Part shown: one piece after another, positions 5,179 through 5,681 of the stretch
Layout: each line of letters begins with the position of its first letter
How positions within the stretch are numbered: the stretch's first letter is position 1
Assembly (NCBI GenBank): GCA_030731635.1
Contig: JANQTR010000066.1
Span: 1 to 5,681, forward strand
Direction: 5' to 3'
Length of the DNA: 5,681 nt
Source: Erythrobacter sp.
GTDB lineage: Bacteria; Pseudomonadota; Alphaproteobacteria; Sphingomonadales; Sphingomonadaceae
The notes under the pieces: model-generated
Seen by the model: the letters and a program-made list of their open reading frames with translations, nothing else
The model's database searches: none
Told to the model about the DNA's origin: nothing
Translations under genes and position numbers: made by a program

Positions 5179-5681
5179 ATGACCTACGAAACCATCACCG
5201 CCGAAGCCAATGCGCGCGGGCACACGGGCGTCACGCTGCTGACAATCAACCGCCCGCAGGCGCTGAACGCGCTCAATTCCAAGGTGCTGGAGGAACTGAT
5301 CCACGCCTTCGCCGCCTATCAGGCCGACAGCTCGCAACTGTGCGCGATCCTCACCGGCAGCGGCGACAAGGCATTTGCCGCGGGCGCCGACATCAAGGAA
5401 ATGAGCGACAAGGCGGCGGCTGATTTCTTCCTCGATGATTTCTTTTCGCCTTGGACGGCGGAAATCGTCAAGAAAACCCGCAAGCCGTGGATTGCCGCCG
5501 TGAACGGCTTTGCGCTGGGCGGCGGGTGCGAATTGGCAATGATGGCGGACTTCATCATTGCCAGCGACAAGGCGCGTTTCGGCCAGCCCGAGATCAAGCT
5601 TGGCGTGGCCCCCGGCATGGGCGGATCACAGCGGCTGACCCGCGCGATCGGCAAGTCGAAGTCGATGGAAATGTGCCTCAC
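5179..5681 (+). CDS. Enoyl-CoA hydratase, N-terminal part (3' end outside window)
   Basis: Enoyl-CoA hydratase adds water across the double bond of 2-enoyl-CoA; in this operon the likely substrate is methacrylyl-CoA, giving 3-hydroxyisobutyryl-CoA for the hydrolase encoded upstream. There are 167 residues here with no stop before the window end; the family is about 260, so around 90 are missing. Motifs in order: 'LLTINRPQALNALN' (20-33), oxyanion-hole segment 'AFAAGADIKEM' (65-75), 'VNGFALGGGCELAMMAD' (108-124) and 'GQPEIKLGVAPGMGGSQRL' (135-153). Both catalytic glutamates of true hydratases are present, Glu118 and Glu138, 20 residues apart as in rat crotonase. The ATG at 5179 has an AGGAG ribosome binding site. 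It is separated from the upstream gene by 79 bases containing the dispersed repeat. Hydratase activity is well supported; substrate preference is inferred from context. Confidence 0.9.
   Translation, partial: MTYETITAEANARGHTGVTLLTINRPQALNALNSKVLEELIHAFAAYQADSSQLCAILTGSGDKAFAAGADIKEMSDKAAADFFLDDFFSPWTAEIVKKTRKPWIAAVNGFALGGGCELAMMADFIIASDKARFGQPEIKLGVAPGMGGSQRLTRAIGKSKSMEMCL

Noticed and set aside
5110..5337. Minus-strand open frame ending in the dispersed repeat
   Set aside because: It is antisense to the start of the enoyl-CoA hydratase, and its last residues are only translation of the repeat.

Overview
The window is GC-rich, densely packed bacterial DNA. It looks like an alphaproteobacterium, most likely a sphingomonad such as the Erythrobacter, Porphyrobacter or Novosphingobium groups. 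That placement is an inference from GC-rich wobble codons, ATGA-overlapping genes, paired DUF1214/DUF1254 genes and the protein style; no marker gene is present to prove it.

Layout. (a) Positions 1-1878, plus strand: the 3' end of a pyruvate kinase gene, then a Rid-family gene, a membrane-anchored DUF1214 gene and a membrane-anchored DUF1254 gene. Each overlaps the next by an ATGA, so they form one translationally coupled transcription unit. (b) Positions 1879-1984: a short convergent intergenic region with two strong hairpins. (c) Positions 1985-2359, minus strand: a small unrecognised protein with a CxxC motif. (d) Positions 2360-2485: a divergent intergenic region with a CTAACC repeat/palindrome next to the ribosome binding site of the following gene, plus a GC-alternating hairpin. 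(e) Positions 2486-5681, plus strand: an acyl-CoA dehydrogenase closely resembling mitochondrial isobutyryl-CoA dehydrogenase (ACAD8), a VOC/glyoxalase-fold protein, a 3-hydroxyisobutyryl-CoA hydrolase and an enoyl-CoA hydratase cut by the window end.

The block in (e) reads as a valine catabolism operon: isobutyryl-CoA to methacrylyl-CoA (dehydrogenase), to 3-hydroxyisobutyryl-CoA (hydratase), to free 3-hydroxyisobutyrate (hydrolase). Two later enzymes, 3-hydroxyisobutyrate dehydrogenase (mmsB) and methylmalonate-semialdehyde dehydrogenase (mmsA), would be expected just outside the window. The VOC gene is the unassigned member. The only gap inside the operon (5100-5178) carries a copy of a dispersed repeat with a 'GTCATT(G/A)CGAGCG...GAAGCAATCC' consensus.

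Nothing here is clearly a new biological system. The items most worth a second look are the CxxC orphan, the VOC gene embedded in the valine operon, the Rid protein that lacks the family arginine, the dispersed repeat inside the operon, and the candidate operator at 2453-2474. No tRNA, rRNA, CRISPR array, transposase or phage gene was seen.
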